This document shows positions 31,122 through 42,153 of a DNA stretch of 64,000 nucleotides, in pieces (position 1 is the first letter of the stretch; every line of letters begins with the position of its first letter). Under the pieces are notes generated by a model. It saw only the letters and a program-made list of their open reading frames with translations, searched no databases and was not told the origin of the DNA. The position numbers were made by a program, and so were the translations under genes. Origin of the DNA: Azolla caroliniana (Eukaryota; Polypodiophyta); NCBI GenBank assembly GCA_043228905.1, contig JBHGNT010000001.1, forward strand, positions 19,468,001 to 19,532,000, written 5' to 3'.

Positions 31122-32010
31122 ATGCGGAAGGAATCCGCAAAAACGATGGAGCTAGTGGAGGACGAAGGACTGGCCCCGGACCCCATTTGGCAAGCACTAG
31201 CAGGATGCGAGATAATGTTAACCATGGAGAAGCTACTGCAACTAGTCCCATGCTTCCGCCAGACCGTGGAAGAGCGGGTGACGAGCATACCCGGGGTGAG
31301 CATCGCTACGAATTTCACTGACATTAGCGACGGACCGTCTGTAGTGGATCACCACAACCCAGCTATTACGTTGATATTACACGGTCAGGAAATCCCAAGA
31401 TGCGTAATCGATGGCGGCTCGGGCGTTAATGTAATTAGCGCGAAAACATGCGAGTGGTTAGGAATTTCAGAATGGGAGGCTTGCCCGTTTTGGCTCCGTA
31501 TGGCAGATACCCGCTCAGTACGACCATTGGGGTTGATACGCAAGGTAGGCATTATCGTTGGAGGACATCGCTTCGACATCTCGGCGGTAGTCCTCACCCT
31601 GGACGCCCCAGGGGCGTACCCTGTGCTGCTAGGCAGACCGTGGCTTCGTGCAGTGAATATCAACCAGAGCTGGCAACACAAGTGTATCAGTTTTCGACAC
31701 GGACGCACCAAGGTTCGCGTACCAATGGAGGAAAGGACAACACAATACAAGGGTATAACACCATTATACGCAGAAGATATAAATATGTTGGCTGGGGTGG
31801 ATGATACAGAATTAGAGGCATACCTAGACGAGCACCCTCGGATTATTCCGTTGTTCGAAATCGACTTTATCGCAACCGCAGCAGAATATGCCACGGCCAC
31901 TACTCTCCACGACGAGGCATACGAACCAAACCCAGAGTCAATATTAGAACTAAGCAGAGCATCTAATAAGCAGAACACGGGCAGCGTTCGAGAGGGAAAT
32001 GGAAATTTCA
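31122..32010 (+). pseudogene. Gypsy L protease
   Basis: Long open frame from about 31122. Retropepsin with CVIDGGSGVNVIS (catalytic Asp codon 31410-31412; D-G-G replaces D-T/S-G), VGGHRFDISAVVLTL and PVLLGRPWLRAVN (about 31618-31656), which is the conserved LLGRPWL strand. The downstream IDFIATA...ALEEVN part leads to RT. The frame stays open through the RT deletion to 32423. Confidence 0.82.
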
Positions 32011-32770
32011 CAACGAGTCACCACCTCAGCCCTGGAAGAAGTAAACGTGGGTACGACGTCAGAACCCCGTTTCCTCTCCATCGCAAAAGAATTAAGGGCG
32101 GACCAGAGAGACGCGATGATCGTCATGATGTTCGAGCTAAAGACGGCGTCGGCGACATTTCAACGGACAATCACAGAGATCTTTGGGGAATATATTCCGG
32201 CATTCATGCAAGTTTTTTTAGACGATTTTGCAGTATATGGGAAAACAACCGACCATTTTACGCATCTGCAACTATGCCTGGAACGTTGCCGCACCGCAAG
32301 CTTAAGATTGAATCCCGTGAAATGTGCCTTTGGCATTACCAGTGGGGCTCTCCTAGGCCATATAGTCAGCAAGGAAGGGATAGCGGTCTATCTAAACAAA
32401 ATCTCCGCGATTACTCAAGCTAAAACTCCGACAAACGCGAAATCACTCAGCCGGTTTTTAGGACAAATACGATGGCATTATCGGATGATACGATACTTGG
32501 CGGACTTCGCCACGCCGTTACATGGACTGCAATGGAAGACAAGGCCTATGATGCGTTCAAGATAATGCTCACGCAGGCACCCGTCGTACAGCCACTAGTT
32601 TGGGCGAAGCCATTCCACGTGTTCGTAGATGCCTCGGACATAGCAATAGGAAGTGTGCTAATGCAGCTCACCGAACCGAATTGGCACCGGCCAATGTACT
32701 ACGCTAGTCGCAAATTATCAACAACAGAGCGTAACTATTCCACAACGGAACGTGAATTTCCTCCCTAGCA
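32011..32770 (+). pseudogene. Gypsy L RT with internal deletion, and RNase H start
   Basis: After ELRADQRDAMI (about 32110) the sequence jumps to FELKTASATFQRTI, so RT motifs 1-4, including the first catalytic Asp, are deleted. Retained: MQVFLDDFAVYG (D-D at 32221-32226), LRLNPVKCAFGI, GALLGHIVSKEGI, SLSRFLGQIRWH, then RNase H FHVFVDASDIAIGSVLMQL (about 32620-32670) and YYASRKLSTTERNYSTTE, with a stop at 32766. Confidence 0.82.
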
Positions 32771-32829
32771 GATAATGCCGGAATTTATTGATGATATAGA
32801 TCATCCCCAATGCACTAACGGGGAAATTG

Positions 32830-34316
32830 GCACGATGGATGTTGCTACTCCAAGAATTCGATTTTGTAATTCAGCACCGCCCAAGTACGCAACACGCAGT
32901 GGCAGATTTTTTGAGTAGACTCGATAATGGAGAAACGGCGCAGAAGGACGACGACGACTTTCCGGACGCAGACATTCTGCGGGTAGTAGCACTAGCTAGA
33001 AGAACGGAAACGGCCTTTCCAGACCGATGGCTCATAGAAATTACATACTTTTTGACTATGGGACTGCCTCCACCACAATTACGCACGGACGAGAAGAAAC
33101 GATTAGCCATCCAGAGCCGTAACTTCTTCCTGGTAGAAGGAATCTTATATCACAAAGGTAGTGATGGCATTTGGCGACGCAATGTACGCCAGGATGAGAA
33201 AGAAGCGGTCTTACGGGAGGCTCATTGCAGCACGGCAGGCGGACACTACGCGGGCGATGTTACGGCCGGGAAAATATGGCAAGCAGGCCTATGGTGGCCG
33301 ACTACACAGAAAGTGCGATTTGTGTCAACGGATGGGCCAGCCCACGGAGGGCGCAAGAATGTCACACCAGCCCGTATTACCGTTAGATCCCTTCCAAAAG
33401 TGGGGATTGGATTTTGTGGGCCCCTTCACACCGGCGGCGGCCCGAACGGGCAATAAATACATATTGGTAGCCACGGATTATTGCACCAAGTGGGTAGAAG
33501 CAAAGGCACTACGAGAGAATACGGCGGCCATCACAACAAGATTCCTTTACGAACACATCTGGTGTCGGTTCGGTTGTCCGATTGAGTTTATCAGTGATCA
33601 GGGGAGCCACTTTCTCAATACGGTCATTCAGGAACTGACACATCATTACGCCGTAGTCCACAAGAAAAGTACGCCATATTATCCACAGGCAAATGGGTTG
33701 GCGGAATCCACCAACAAGACGTTGCAGACCATATTAAAGAAAATCATCAATGAAAATAGAACGGACTGGGATACCAATTTACATAGTGCGTTATGGGCGT
33801 ACAAAACCAGCTACAAAACAAGCATACAATCAACACCGTTTCGACTAGAGTTTGGGCTGGAGGTCGTTATGCCGGTAGAGTTTCAGATACCCAGTTTACG
33901 GATTCAGGTACGGGACCGACTATCAGAAGCAAAGTCGGAGGAAGTATGACTCCTACCAGCTACTCGAACTCGGCGAAACGCGCATACACAACATGGTTGT
34001 GTTGGAGCAGGAACAACGACGGCGTAAAGCGTTTGTGGATCGACATCAGAACGCATGGGAAAAGGATTTCGCTGTCCGTAGAGTGGTACTGGTTTTCCAA
34101 ACCCGCATGGGCCATATGCCAGGAAAGTTACGATTCTGGTGGACAGGCCTGTACTGGATAATAGGAGTGGAACAAGGCACGTTCCAACTGGGCACGCTGG
34201 CCGGGGAAGTCTTACGACAAAAGGTGAATGGGTTTCGCCTTAAACCTTATTTGGGACCTACGCCACCTAACCCATTCCCCGCCGGACAGGACAAAGCCGA
34301 AGAACCCGCGGCGTAA
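32830..34316 (+). pseudogene. Gypsy L RNase H end and integrase
   Basis: RNase H ends with HRPSTQHAVADFLSRL (about 32875). Integrase: ILYHKGSDGIW, HCSTAGGHYAGDVT (zinc-binding His part), CDLCQRMGQP (33315), WGLDFVGPFTP (first Asp, about 33406), ISDQGSHFLN (second Asp, about 33590), YYPQANGLAESTNKTLQ (Glu, about 33680) and ALWAYKTSYKTS. The C-terminal part GKLRFWWTGLYWI and VNGFRLKPYLGP ends at 34316. There are frame changes near 33300 and 33950. All three catalytic residues are present. Confidence 0.85.
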
Positions 34317-34429
34317 GAGGATGGCCCTACTTGTATCATAGTGTAAAAATTGGCTTGTATGTAACCATTACGGAAAAAAAAAAAAAAAGGAGAGAAGATA
34401 GCGACATTATTAAAAAAGGATTGAATGCA

Positions 34430-37400
34430 TGCACAGACTTCTAGACCAAGAACACGCGGCACCACGATGGCTCACCGCCCAATAAACCCTAGGCCACAAA
34501 AAGAAGGAAATCGAAGGTCTTCTGCACAATACAGAAATCCACCTCCTAACTCTCAGCGCTCTCATCGCTCCCCTCCCCCACCTTCTCCTCCATCCTATCA
34601 TAGAGCTCCAAGCCCACCGCAACCAACAATCTTCCCCCCACGAGCCTACTCTGACTATGTCGATATTTATCTCTACCGCCTTACGTCGATGGCTCGTGGA
34701 GAAACGCCTGGATGGGTACATCAGGGTCGCAAAGGCACCTCCACACCCGGATGCATTGGACATTGCCAGAAAGCTCAACATTGACACTGTCACCAACTCA
34801 TCCATCCGGAAAAAGTTGGACATGTCATCACTAGGGGAAAGGCATTTCGAAATCCCTCCTGCGGAGTCACTGTAGAGATATTTCGGTCCATATTCGTCCT
34901 CCGCCAAGGCATATAGAACGAAGGAGATCCTGGATCCCTTTTTCCGTGAAGTGGCCAAATTCCTAATAGAGGTCGGATGCATACATGTAAACGCATATGG
35001 GATGCCCAAGCAGAAGGCAGGTATCATTATTGATACCTTTGAAGGGCGTACGGTCGATTGGGGGGTCATCACGGGGCCGACATTAAGGGAAGGCCTGCAC
35101 GTGTATCAAGGAGGCAAGAAGCTCAGGCCTATCATACAACAGTACCTGATGGTACTATTCCCACCCCAAAGCCTACCGGCACCGCAGCCCAGCAGGCCCA
35201 CGCCGTTGCCTCGATCCGTGAAGCGCAGGTTAACGGAGTTAGCCACCACAGAGTGGGAGGATGAACCCCAACCCACCCAGCCGGACACACGGACAACACC
35301 GGAAGAGCAGGCGGCGCGCTCCAAGGAAGTGGCACCAAAGCCAAACACCGAACCACAACAGGAAAGCCCCAAGCCGAAACGGCGGAGGCTGGACAGGAAA
35401 GATGGGCGAGGATTAGTTAAAGACGTACTCGTGGCAACGAAGACAACGGCCGTAGGCAACAACTCCGTAGCTACGAAGCCCAACACCACCTTCGAAATAA
35501 TCCGGGAGCCACGGCCGATCATTACGGCCCAGTCACAACGAGGGAAAGCCGTATTGACAGCGGAAAGTGAGGTCTTGGCATATCCAGATATCCCGAACAC
35601 GGCCCATGAGTTCAGTACACTATTACAGTTCGGAACCTCTTTTGAGCTCATGCAATTCTTGGCAACGCAACAGATAAAGGTCTCACAACGAATGGTCGAG
35701 GAGCAAGCGCAACGCCAGATGATCGAGCGAGCCTTAACACAAACGACGGAGAGCGACGATGAGGACCAGTTAGCCAGAGTCAGCAGACAGAGGAACGTCG
35801 GTATACGGCGAATGGGGATGGAACTACCCCCATTAAATGCGGCCCTAGTCGAACTTCATAGGGAACTGGCAAAGGTCAGCATGGGCGCCAAGGAGATGGC
35901 CATTAAAAATAAGAATGTCTGGAAGAAGGTTAAACTAACCCAAGCCGAGCTGCAAAAAGCCAACGAACGCATCGCGGAGTTGGAAAATAACGTGACTACG
36001 GTGCAACAGGCAGCTACACCACAAAACAACGCCATCGAAGCCTTGAAGGAAGAGATTGAGGCTCAGACCGCCATTGCCTCAAAAGCAAAACGGGCCATAC
36101 AACTAGCGAAATCAGAAATTGACCACCTCCGCGCTAAACTTCACCAGTCCTCAGACAGGGAAAAGGACATCCGGGCCAATGGCCGAAAGGCAGTAAAAAC
36201 CCTTGAAGAGAAACTCATTGCGGAGACAGCACAACACACCCGGACAAAAGAAGAAACCGCCCAATTACAGGAGGAAGCGAAAAAATCGGAGGCGGCAATC
36301 GTGGGATTCCGGGCCTTATTGGAGAAAAAGAAAACATTGTTCAACGAGCAGCTGGTGGGCGAACAGTTGAAGAGAAACTCGTTGCGGAGACAACACAACA
36401 CACCCGGACAAAAGAAGAAACCACCCAATTACAGGAGGAAGCGAAAAAATCGGAGGCGGCAATCGCGGGATTCCGGGCCTTATTGGAGAAAAAGAAAACA
36501 TGGTTCAACGAGCAGCTGGTGGGCGAACAGGAAAGAAGGCATCAGCTCGAAATCCGCCTGAACAATGAAATGGGAAAACTAGAAGAACTACATGCAAAGG
36601 AATCCCAGTTGTGGGCAGGTATGAAGAGCACGTATGAAGAAGTGACGGTAGTTAGTTAGCAAGAAATTGCAAACCTCAAGAAGTCTGTGGAAGAAGCACG
36701 CAACCGTTGTCAGGCCATCACAGACAACGTGTGTATCCTTCTACAAACGAATTGGGAGAGGTTTACGGCGCTAGACAAAGGATGGATGGTGTGGGCGGCA
36801 CAAGCGGCGGAATTGCACGCGTATCGAGCGGACTGGGAGAACTGGAGAAAAGACGGCCCAGGCTTCTATAAACTCAATGAGGAAAGCATTGTGGCAGTAC
36901 GCGAGGACCTAGCGCAGGACTATCACATGCTAGCGGATCAACATTCCGAAGAACTCACGCAGCTATTAGATGATTTTGGTGAAAGTCAAGACGATCTGTT
37001 TCACCAGATCACGCAAGCCGGTAGCACGCAAACAAACGAGGAATCCATCGCAACACCAATTCCGGATACTGCCGAAGAAGAGGAACCTCAGGCCAAGTCA
37101 CCAAAAATTACAACTACGGTGAACAGCGCGGAACGGCGAGCGGAGTCCCCCACAACACCGGACAGCGAAACCACTGCCCAAGAGGAACCCCATCTACCGG
37201 AGCATACGCTATCAACCAACCGCACGGAGAACATTGCGGACCAAGAGGAACCGCAACCCCACTCCCCAGAGCATACAACGACGACCGACATCACGGAGGA
37301 AGTGACGGACGAAACGGAGCCGCGACCGACCGCAAGCCCGCCGACAGTTGAGCCAACCCCCCCTAGCCCAAGAAAAGCCCACAGAACCCAGACCGCCCAC

Positions 37401-37590
37401 ACAGGACGATCGCAACACTATGAGAAGCCCTCCCGACCAAACAGGGGAACCACACCACGATGCACCTACGGGTCCTACGTCGTCCCCAGACACAGACACC
37501 ATAGCAGAGCCAAACATCAGGGCCATTTTGGAAGAAGATTAAAGGGATGGGTCCGACGTGCCATGGCACTATCCCACTGGCATGCCAAGT
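34430..37590 (+). pseudogene. Gypsy L extra ORF after pol: long coiled-coil protein
   Basis: About 1,000 codons between pol and the 3' LTR, now in pieces: 34425-34784 (Pro-rich start), 34657-34875, 34951-36561 and 36687-37607. The first half has a folded-looking part (TALRRWLVEKRLDGYIRVAK, FFREVAKFLIEVGCIHVNAY). A basic stretch PKPKRRRLDRK (about 35375) looks like a nuclear localisation signal. The middle (about 35850-36560) is Ala/Glu/Lys/Gln-rich with heptads, for example LQKANERIAELENNV. The end is Pro/Thr/Glu-rich. I see no signal peptide or membrane segment, so it is not obviously env-like. A 164-bp tandem duplication at 36203 causes the frame change at 36367. Confidence 0.7.
36203..36530 (+). 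repeat. 164-bp tandem duplication in the gypsy L extra ORF
   Basis: TTGAAGAGAAACTC begins at 36203 and again at 36367. The two units differ at only a few bases. 164 is not a multiple of three, so the duplication moves the frame from that of 34951-36561 to that of 36687-37607. Confidence 0.88.
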
Positions 37591-38014
37591 GTTTTCCGCC
37601 GGAATAGTAACCGATAGACAAGAGCACAGGAATACGGAATAGTATAATATTGTAACGCATGTAACGGTTCACGCGGGAAGCGTGAACGGCTAAAAGGCCC
37701 TCCGTATATAAAGGGCAGAAAACCTTTGTTAGAAGCGGCGTGTAATTTTGAATTTAAGAGGCGTATCATACTGTGTGTAGCTACAGCTAATCTACTGTGT
37801 GTCTGTAACACTTGAGAGCGTAGAAGTAAGTAACGGTGTGTGCGCTAGCCAACTGTCAAAGGAGTTCGGTTGTAGCCGTCTCCCTTATACGCTGCTAGGT
37901 TACGAGGAATATCCCACTAAGTATTACGTACAGACTTTACCCTTCCTTGTCATACAATCACTTGGAGGTCTAGGTCGAAGGATTGACCGTAGATCGTGTT
38001 CCTAGTCGGTAACA
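37590..38014 (+). mobile_element. Right LTR of gypsy L (425 bp)
   Basis: TGTTTTCCGCCGG to GTCGGTAACA, followed by CCATG (38015-38019). Compared with the left LTR it lacks CCTAC near 37700 and about 25 bases near 37767. Confidence 0.92.
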
Positions 38015-38019
38015 CCATG

Positions 38020-38893
38020 CCCGGACAAAGCACATTGAGGTGTATTACCATTTTGTCCGAGAGCAAGTCCTCTCTAGTGAAGTTGAACTAGTGTATGTTC
38101 TGATGGATCGGCAAATTGCCGACATCTTCACCAAACCTCTCGGCCTGGACAAGTTGCGGCACTTTTCAGGTCTACTTGGTCTCCAACACCTCGATATGCC
38201 GAATTTGAGGGAGATAGGTGAAGTCGAAAACAATGAGGAGAGAGATGATGATGTCCGAAAAACCGAATCGGATACCGAACTCAATTTCGATTCGACTGAA
38301 GGAGTCAGAGCGTTCAGGTCGGCTAAAGAGGGCGAGAATGGATGGACATGTGCAGATAGAACGGACAAGTGGAGACTTTTCACACGTAGGGGGCGCGACA
38401 TCAAAGGGAAGCCAAAACCAACCGAAAATGGGGAAGGTAAAGCCGACAAGTCCAAGAAAACCAAGACACAAACGTGGTCTGATGTCGTGAAGGGTTTGAA
38501 GATCGGAAATGAATCAAAGACAGCCGATTCGGCCAAGAGTCGGAGCGAATCGGAAGCATCTGATTCAATCGAAATGTTCGATTCAAATAGACCGAATCGA
38601 TTGGCCACACAGTCAAAAGGGCAGCAAAAGTCGACTATGACACAGAGGAGCCGGTGGGTCGAGAAACACCAGGCGCTAGGACCACAACAGCGAGGCAGCT
38701 GACAATGGACAAGGGAGCAGACAAACCGACCAAGAAGGTCGAAGTGAGCATAATCGAACGGGTCATGCGAAGAGGAACCAGACCGAGCGAGGAGCGTGAG
38801 CCAAGCGGGAAGACGCCAGGAGGAGCCGGAGGAAAGGACCGGCGAACACACACAACAATCCGACCTCAAGTTGAGCTTGAGGGGGAGTGTTGA
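38020..38893 (+). pseudogene. Copia K RNase H end and charged extension
   Basis: RNase H resumes with RTKHIEVYYHFVREQVLSSE and DIFTKPLGLDKLRHFSGLLG, then DMPNLREIGE (about 38195), where the extension starts. It contains KSKKTKTQTWSDVVKGLKIG (about 38450-38510) and SDSIEMFDSN (about 38556), matching MFDS in copia F and KTRTWSNVVKGLK in copia G. After frame shifts near 38640-38700 it ends VELEGEC with TGA in the LTR (38893), exactly as in F. About 220 residues, rich in Ser, Lys, Glu and Arg. Confidence 0.8.
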
Positions 38894-39333
38894 GCGGGCA
38901 AGCTCAACCGGATGCAGATCGGTTGAAAAAGACAAAGCCAGAGCGGAGAACTGGATCGGTATCTGGATAGATCAAAGTCGAACCAGAGAACCAGATCGTA
39001 CTCCGAAATAGTGAGAACCGGTAGGTCATTAGAGGCCTACGGTCTGAGCCTAGTACGAAGACATATTCCTTGGAGTTAGTGTCAATCGCTCGTATGAGGA
39101 TTAAAGTACATGTCAATACTTCTGTTAGTCTTTTTAAGGACTTGTATAAAAAGTGTTTTGTAGGATATTTGTATGTACATAGTGTTATTTTTTTAATTGA
39201 GTTTACGTTGTTCTGCTCTCTTTCTCTCCCATGTATTCCAGCTTTCCATTAAACCTATGTTCTGTGTTATGTTGTACCTCTTTCACTCCCGTGTATCCGG
39301 TTTTTTCTTAGCTTTCGCACAATATCTTTTACA
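38888..39333 (+). mobile_element. 3' LTR of copia K (446 bp)
   Basis: TGTTGAGCGGGCAAGC, preceded by the polypurine tract TTGAGGGGGAG, to ATATCTTTTACA. It shares the start, the TATAAAAAGTG region (39146) and the end with the F and G LTRs. Its 5' partner is not in the window. Confidence 0.82.
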
Positions 39334-39475
39334 GCCCACCAAATATCTAAACACATGCTTAACTACATTCCAATGCGATCGATCGGGATTGTGCATAAAT
39401 CTGTTGACGACTCCTACGGCATGAGCAATGTCAAGCCGTGTTGCAGTTATGCCGATTGCTTCGTCCGACTGGAGT
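39334..39475 (-). pseudogene. Copia O fragment (RT/RNase H border)
   Basis: Minus strand: TRLDIAHAVGVVNRFMHNP and WNVVKHVFRYLVG, the conserved stretch between RT and RNase H of copia elements. It ends exactly at the K LTR, so K may have inserted here, but the other side of O is not seen. Confidence 0.65.
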
Positions 39476-41354
39476 TTCGGTGTTTGCTTGGCCTATTCTT
39501 GTTGCATATTAGCGATATTTCATTGATTAGCCTTTTCCACCCATTCCATGGCCACCTTCCGGACCGCTTCTTATGCCCCCCATTCTATGGTTTTCCCCTT
39601 CAACCGGGTCGTGACTTGTTGTACGTCCATGACTTCGGCTATCACCATATTTACCACCAACTATTTTTCCTTAACCTTGACTGGGCACTAGCTACTATAG
39701 TGCCCTTCTTGTTGGCAATAATAGTAATATAATTTCCAGCCCCCGCTCGATTTGCCTTTATCTCCGCCTGTCAAGTGTATATCGGGAGCCATCCGATTGA
39801 TTTCTTCTGTTCTTCATTGCTCTAGCTGTGCTACTGCTTTACTTGTGTCTGGCCCATGTCGGTACTCTTGTTCCATGTCTCAGCGCTCATTTCTGCAATT
39901 GTAATTACCACGTCGGTGGTTTTGATTGCGGCACTGGTTATGGTACCACTACTTGTCCTGATACCTCTGTTCTACTCCTCTCATCCAGTTTTATTCTGGA
40001 GAGTAATCTCTATCGTATCAGTTCCATGGGTACTCTTCCCTTCTCCGGACGTCGTCGTACCGGAATCTGTCTTCCGGTCCGTATCGGTCCCCTCCTTGGA
40101 TATGAACTTCTTCTAGTCGTCGTTCTTCGCGGGGCTCTATTTGTCTTACCGGTGTTGCTTGCCTATTCAGCAAGTTATATTCGCATCGCTCGATGGTATG
40201 TGCCCGTGAGTGGCACGGTGCACATTGCATTCGCATTGTACATTCTAAACTTGAATGTCCCGGATTGAGGCATGTTGTACATTGTATTGCTTACCGGAAC
40301 TAGAGGTCCTCCTCCTTGGGCAGTTTTCGTTGTAAGGCTCCCATCACCATGTGATTACCATTTTGGACCCGATCCATGTCGAGCACCCGGTCAATTACTT
40401 GATCGATTGTACTTGTCCAGAAATCCAAAACCGTCAAAGTGGTCCAAAGTGCTTCTCGTAGAGCCGCCAGAAATATTTCTTTGTACTTCTTCTTCTGGAG
40501 GTGCCCGCATCAATTTGTTGTGAAGGTTCTAAAACCTGATAATAAACTGTGGTATTGTTTCATGCGCCTCTAGGTAGGTGGCATAAAACCGTCCGACTAG
40601 TTCACTTTGCACCACCTGCCGATGGAACAACCGCAGGTCTTGGAATGTAGCAAAACTCCCTGGGTTATGCTATGCATACCATCTTGTGGCTTGTCCTTCT
40701 AGCAATAACCCAAACTCAGCAATTCTTGATCTCTCTGCTTTTGGTTCTGAAAGTCGTTGGGAGACGTGGTTGGCCTCTTACGTCGTCAAGGATGCGCAAC
40801 GTCTTCTTTTGCGTCCAACTCCTCCTAGTCCTTAGGATAAGCATATGGCATTGTATCTTCTTCTTCGGCACGTACTGGTTCCGATATGATTTCTTGTGCC
40901 GGTGGCGTTGGCACTGGATTGGCTTCCTCTATCGGTGGTTGTAGCGGGATAACTTCTTCCACCTCGGTGTTGGAACTAGAATTACTTGTTCTGTCGGGGG
41001 TGTCAGTGTCATAGTGTTCGACTCTAGTGTTGGTGTTTGCTCGAACTCATCTTCCTCCAGCTCGTTCGGAGTATTGTGACTGGATCTATAATTGGAATGG
41101 GTGCTTCGCTCATCGCTCATGTCGTTGTCCAATCCCAACTCAACGTCGTTCGAATGGCATTGGTTCCATCTATGAATTGTTTCTTCGGCCAGCCTCCACA
41201 ACTCTCTAGGAAATGACCGATCCTGCCGGATTTCCTCTGCTGCCTGCTGGTATGCCTCCTGCCTCCGCAAGTGTTCGGCTAATCTCCTCGTTCGCTCGGT
41301 GACCAATTCTTTCGTCTGTCTAGACACATCCATCCTCCGGTGTTCCTGCTCCAT
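39476..41354 (-). pseudogene. Gypsy M gag
   Basis: Starts at ATG 41354 (MEQEHRRMDVSRQTKELV), about 25 bases inside the LTR. The first 141 codons are open and Glu/Arg-rich. Further down are the decayed core, CAPCHSRAHTIERCEYNLLN (about 40225-40165) and a knuckle relative CQQEGHYSS (about 39690). The stretch MVIAEVMDVQQVTTRLKGKT (39640 on) parallels ITAEVQ...TTR of L. Sequence related to the start of L pol stops at about 39476, where copia O begins. Confidence 0.72.
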
Positions 41355-41379
41355 GCAACAATCATGGTCGCCAAAATTG

Positions 41380-41812
41380 TGTTTATCCTAGGCTGGACTT
41401 AGCCGCAAACACAAGGTATCCATTTCCGGAATACTTATCCAAAGGGGTGGTCAAAGATATGGATTATTATTCCCCACTCATACACTTATAACTATCTAGT
41501 TCCTGTCCAGAATACATACACCATATCCGGCAATCAATTCCACGCATAAGATAACAAGATATAGCACAGACGGCAAATACACAAGATAGACAAAAAGATA
41601 GACAGTCAATCACTTAACCTACATTACTTCCGCACTAATACAATCAATCTGAATCCTTTATATAGGCATCCGGTAAGGTCACAAAATGGTACTTCGTCCG
41701 GCTACCCGATTACAAAACAGTGCAGATCTGGATCCGTACATCCATCCGGACCCGTCATTTCCTTAATACAAATTATCTATAATATCTATTATTCTCTAGC
41801 CTCTGGTTCACA
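41380..41812 (-). mobile_element. 5' LTR of gypsy M (family C relative, 433 bp)
   Basis: In its own direction TGTGAACCAGAGG to AGGATAAACA, followed by AATTTTGGCGACCATGATTG, which is likely the primer site, and then gag. Shared words with the solo LTRs at 1930 and 20611 include the GGTCCGG/TCCGTCCGG blocks, CTATATAAAGG (41660) and CACGCATAAGAT. This is the only family C LTR here with internal sequence attached. Confidence 0.75.
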
Positions 41813-42153
41813 CCTCCGCCTCCGAATCATACTCTTTCTTCGGCCAACAGAGAGCCAAATCACATGAAGGCCAAGCAAACGAGAGGGCAGTCGAAGCCGA
41901 CACCGAAACGAAGGAGCAAACAAGTCGAGGGGCGCCAATAGCGAGGGAGCTGAGAAGGGCCTGTTGAGCAGACAACCCGATCATAGGGGTCGAGGAGCGC
42001 GAAACCAGATGAGTCGAGGGGCATCGGACCAGAGGGGTCGTGGGACACAGAACTGGGGGCTGGACATGGAGCTTGTGCGAGCGTGTTCTCTCTAGTGAAG
42101 TGGAACTGCAATATGTTCCATCTAATCAACAATTGGTCGGCATCTTCACCAAA
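41813..42153 (+). pseudogene. Scrambled copia piece: extension fragment then RNase H end
   Basis: Bases 41920-42040 read SRGANSEGAEKGLLSRQPDH and RGRGARN, like the end of the extension of copia G (GAELGLLSRQADRGG). After it comes VLSSEVELQYVPSNQQ and GIFTKPLGLDQ (42085-42165), which should lie before the extension. The order is therefore reversed relative to F, K and G. Confidence 0.6.

Larger units (their letters stand above)
29012..38014 (+). mobile_element. Gypsy L (Tat/Athila-like) inserted in copia K
   Basis: A 9.0-kb element with both LTRs and CCATG duplications (29007-29011 and 38015-38019). Order: LTR, gag, protease, RT, RNase H, integrase, a long extra ORF, LTR. The integrase is followed by a VNGFRLKPY end without a chromodomain, which fits the non-chromoviral Tat/Athila branch. 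Stops, an RT deletion and a 164-bp duplication show that it is inactive. The sequence after the LTR (CTTTTGGCACGCTTGG) is the presumed primer site. Confidence 0.9.

Noticed and set aside
31385-32011. 208-codon minus-strand ORF
   Set aside because: Antisense to the gypsy L protease, which has clear motifs.
34430-37590. Envelope-like gene in gypsy L
   Set aside because: No signal peptide, membrane segment or Cys pattern seen; the coiled-coil and Pro/Glu composition does not support it.
38045-38935. 296-codon minus-strand ORF
   Set aside because: Shadow of the copia K RNase H and extension; the plus-strand frame has recognisable motifs.
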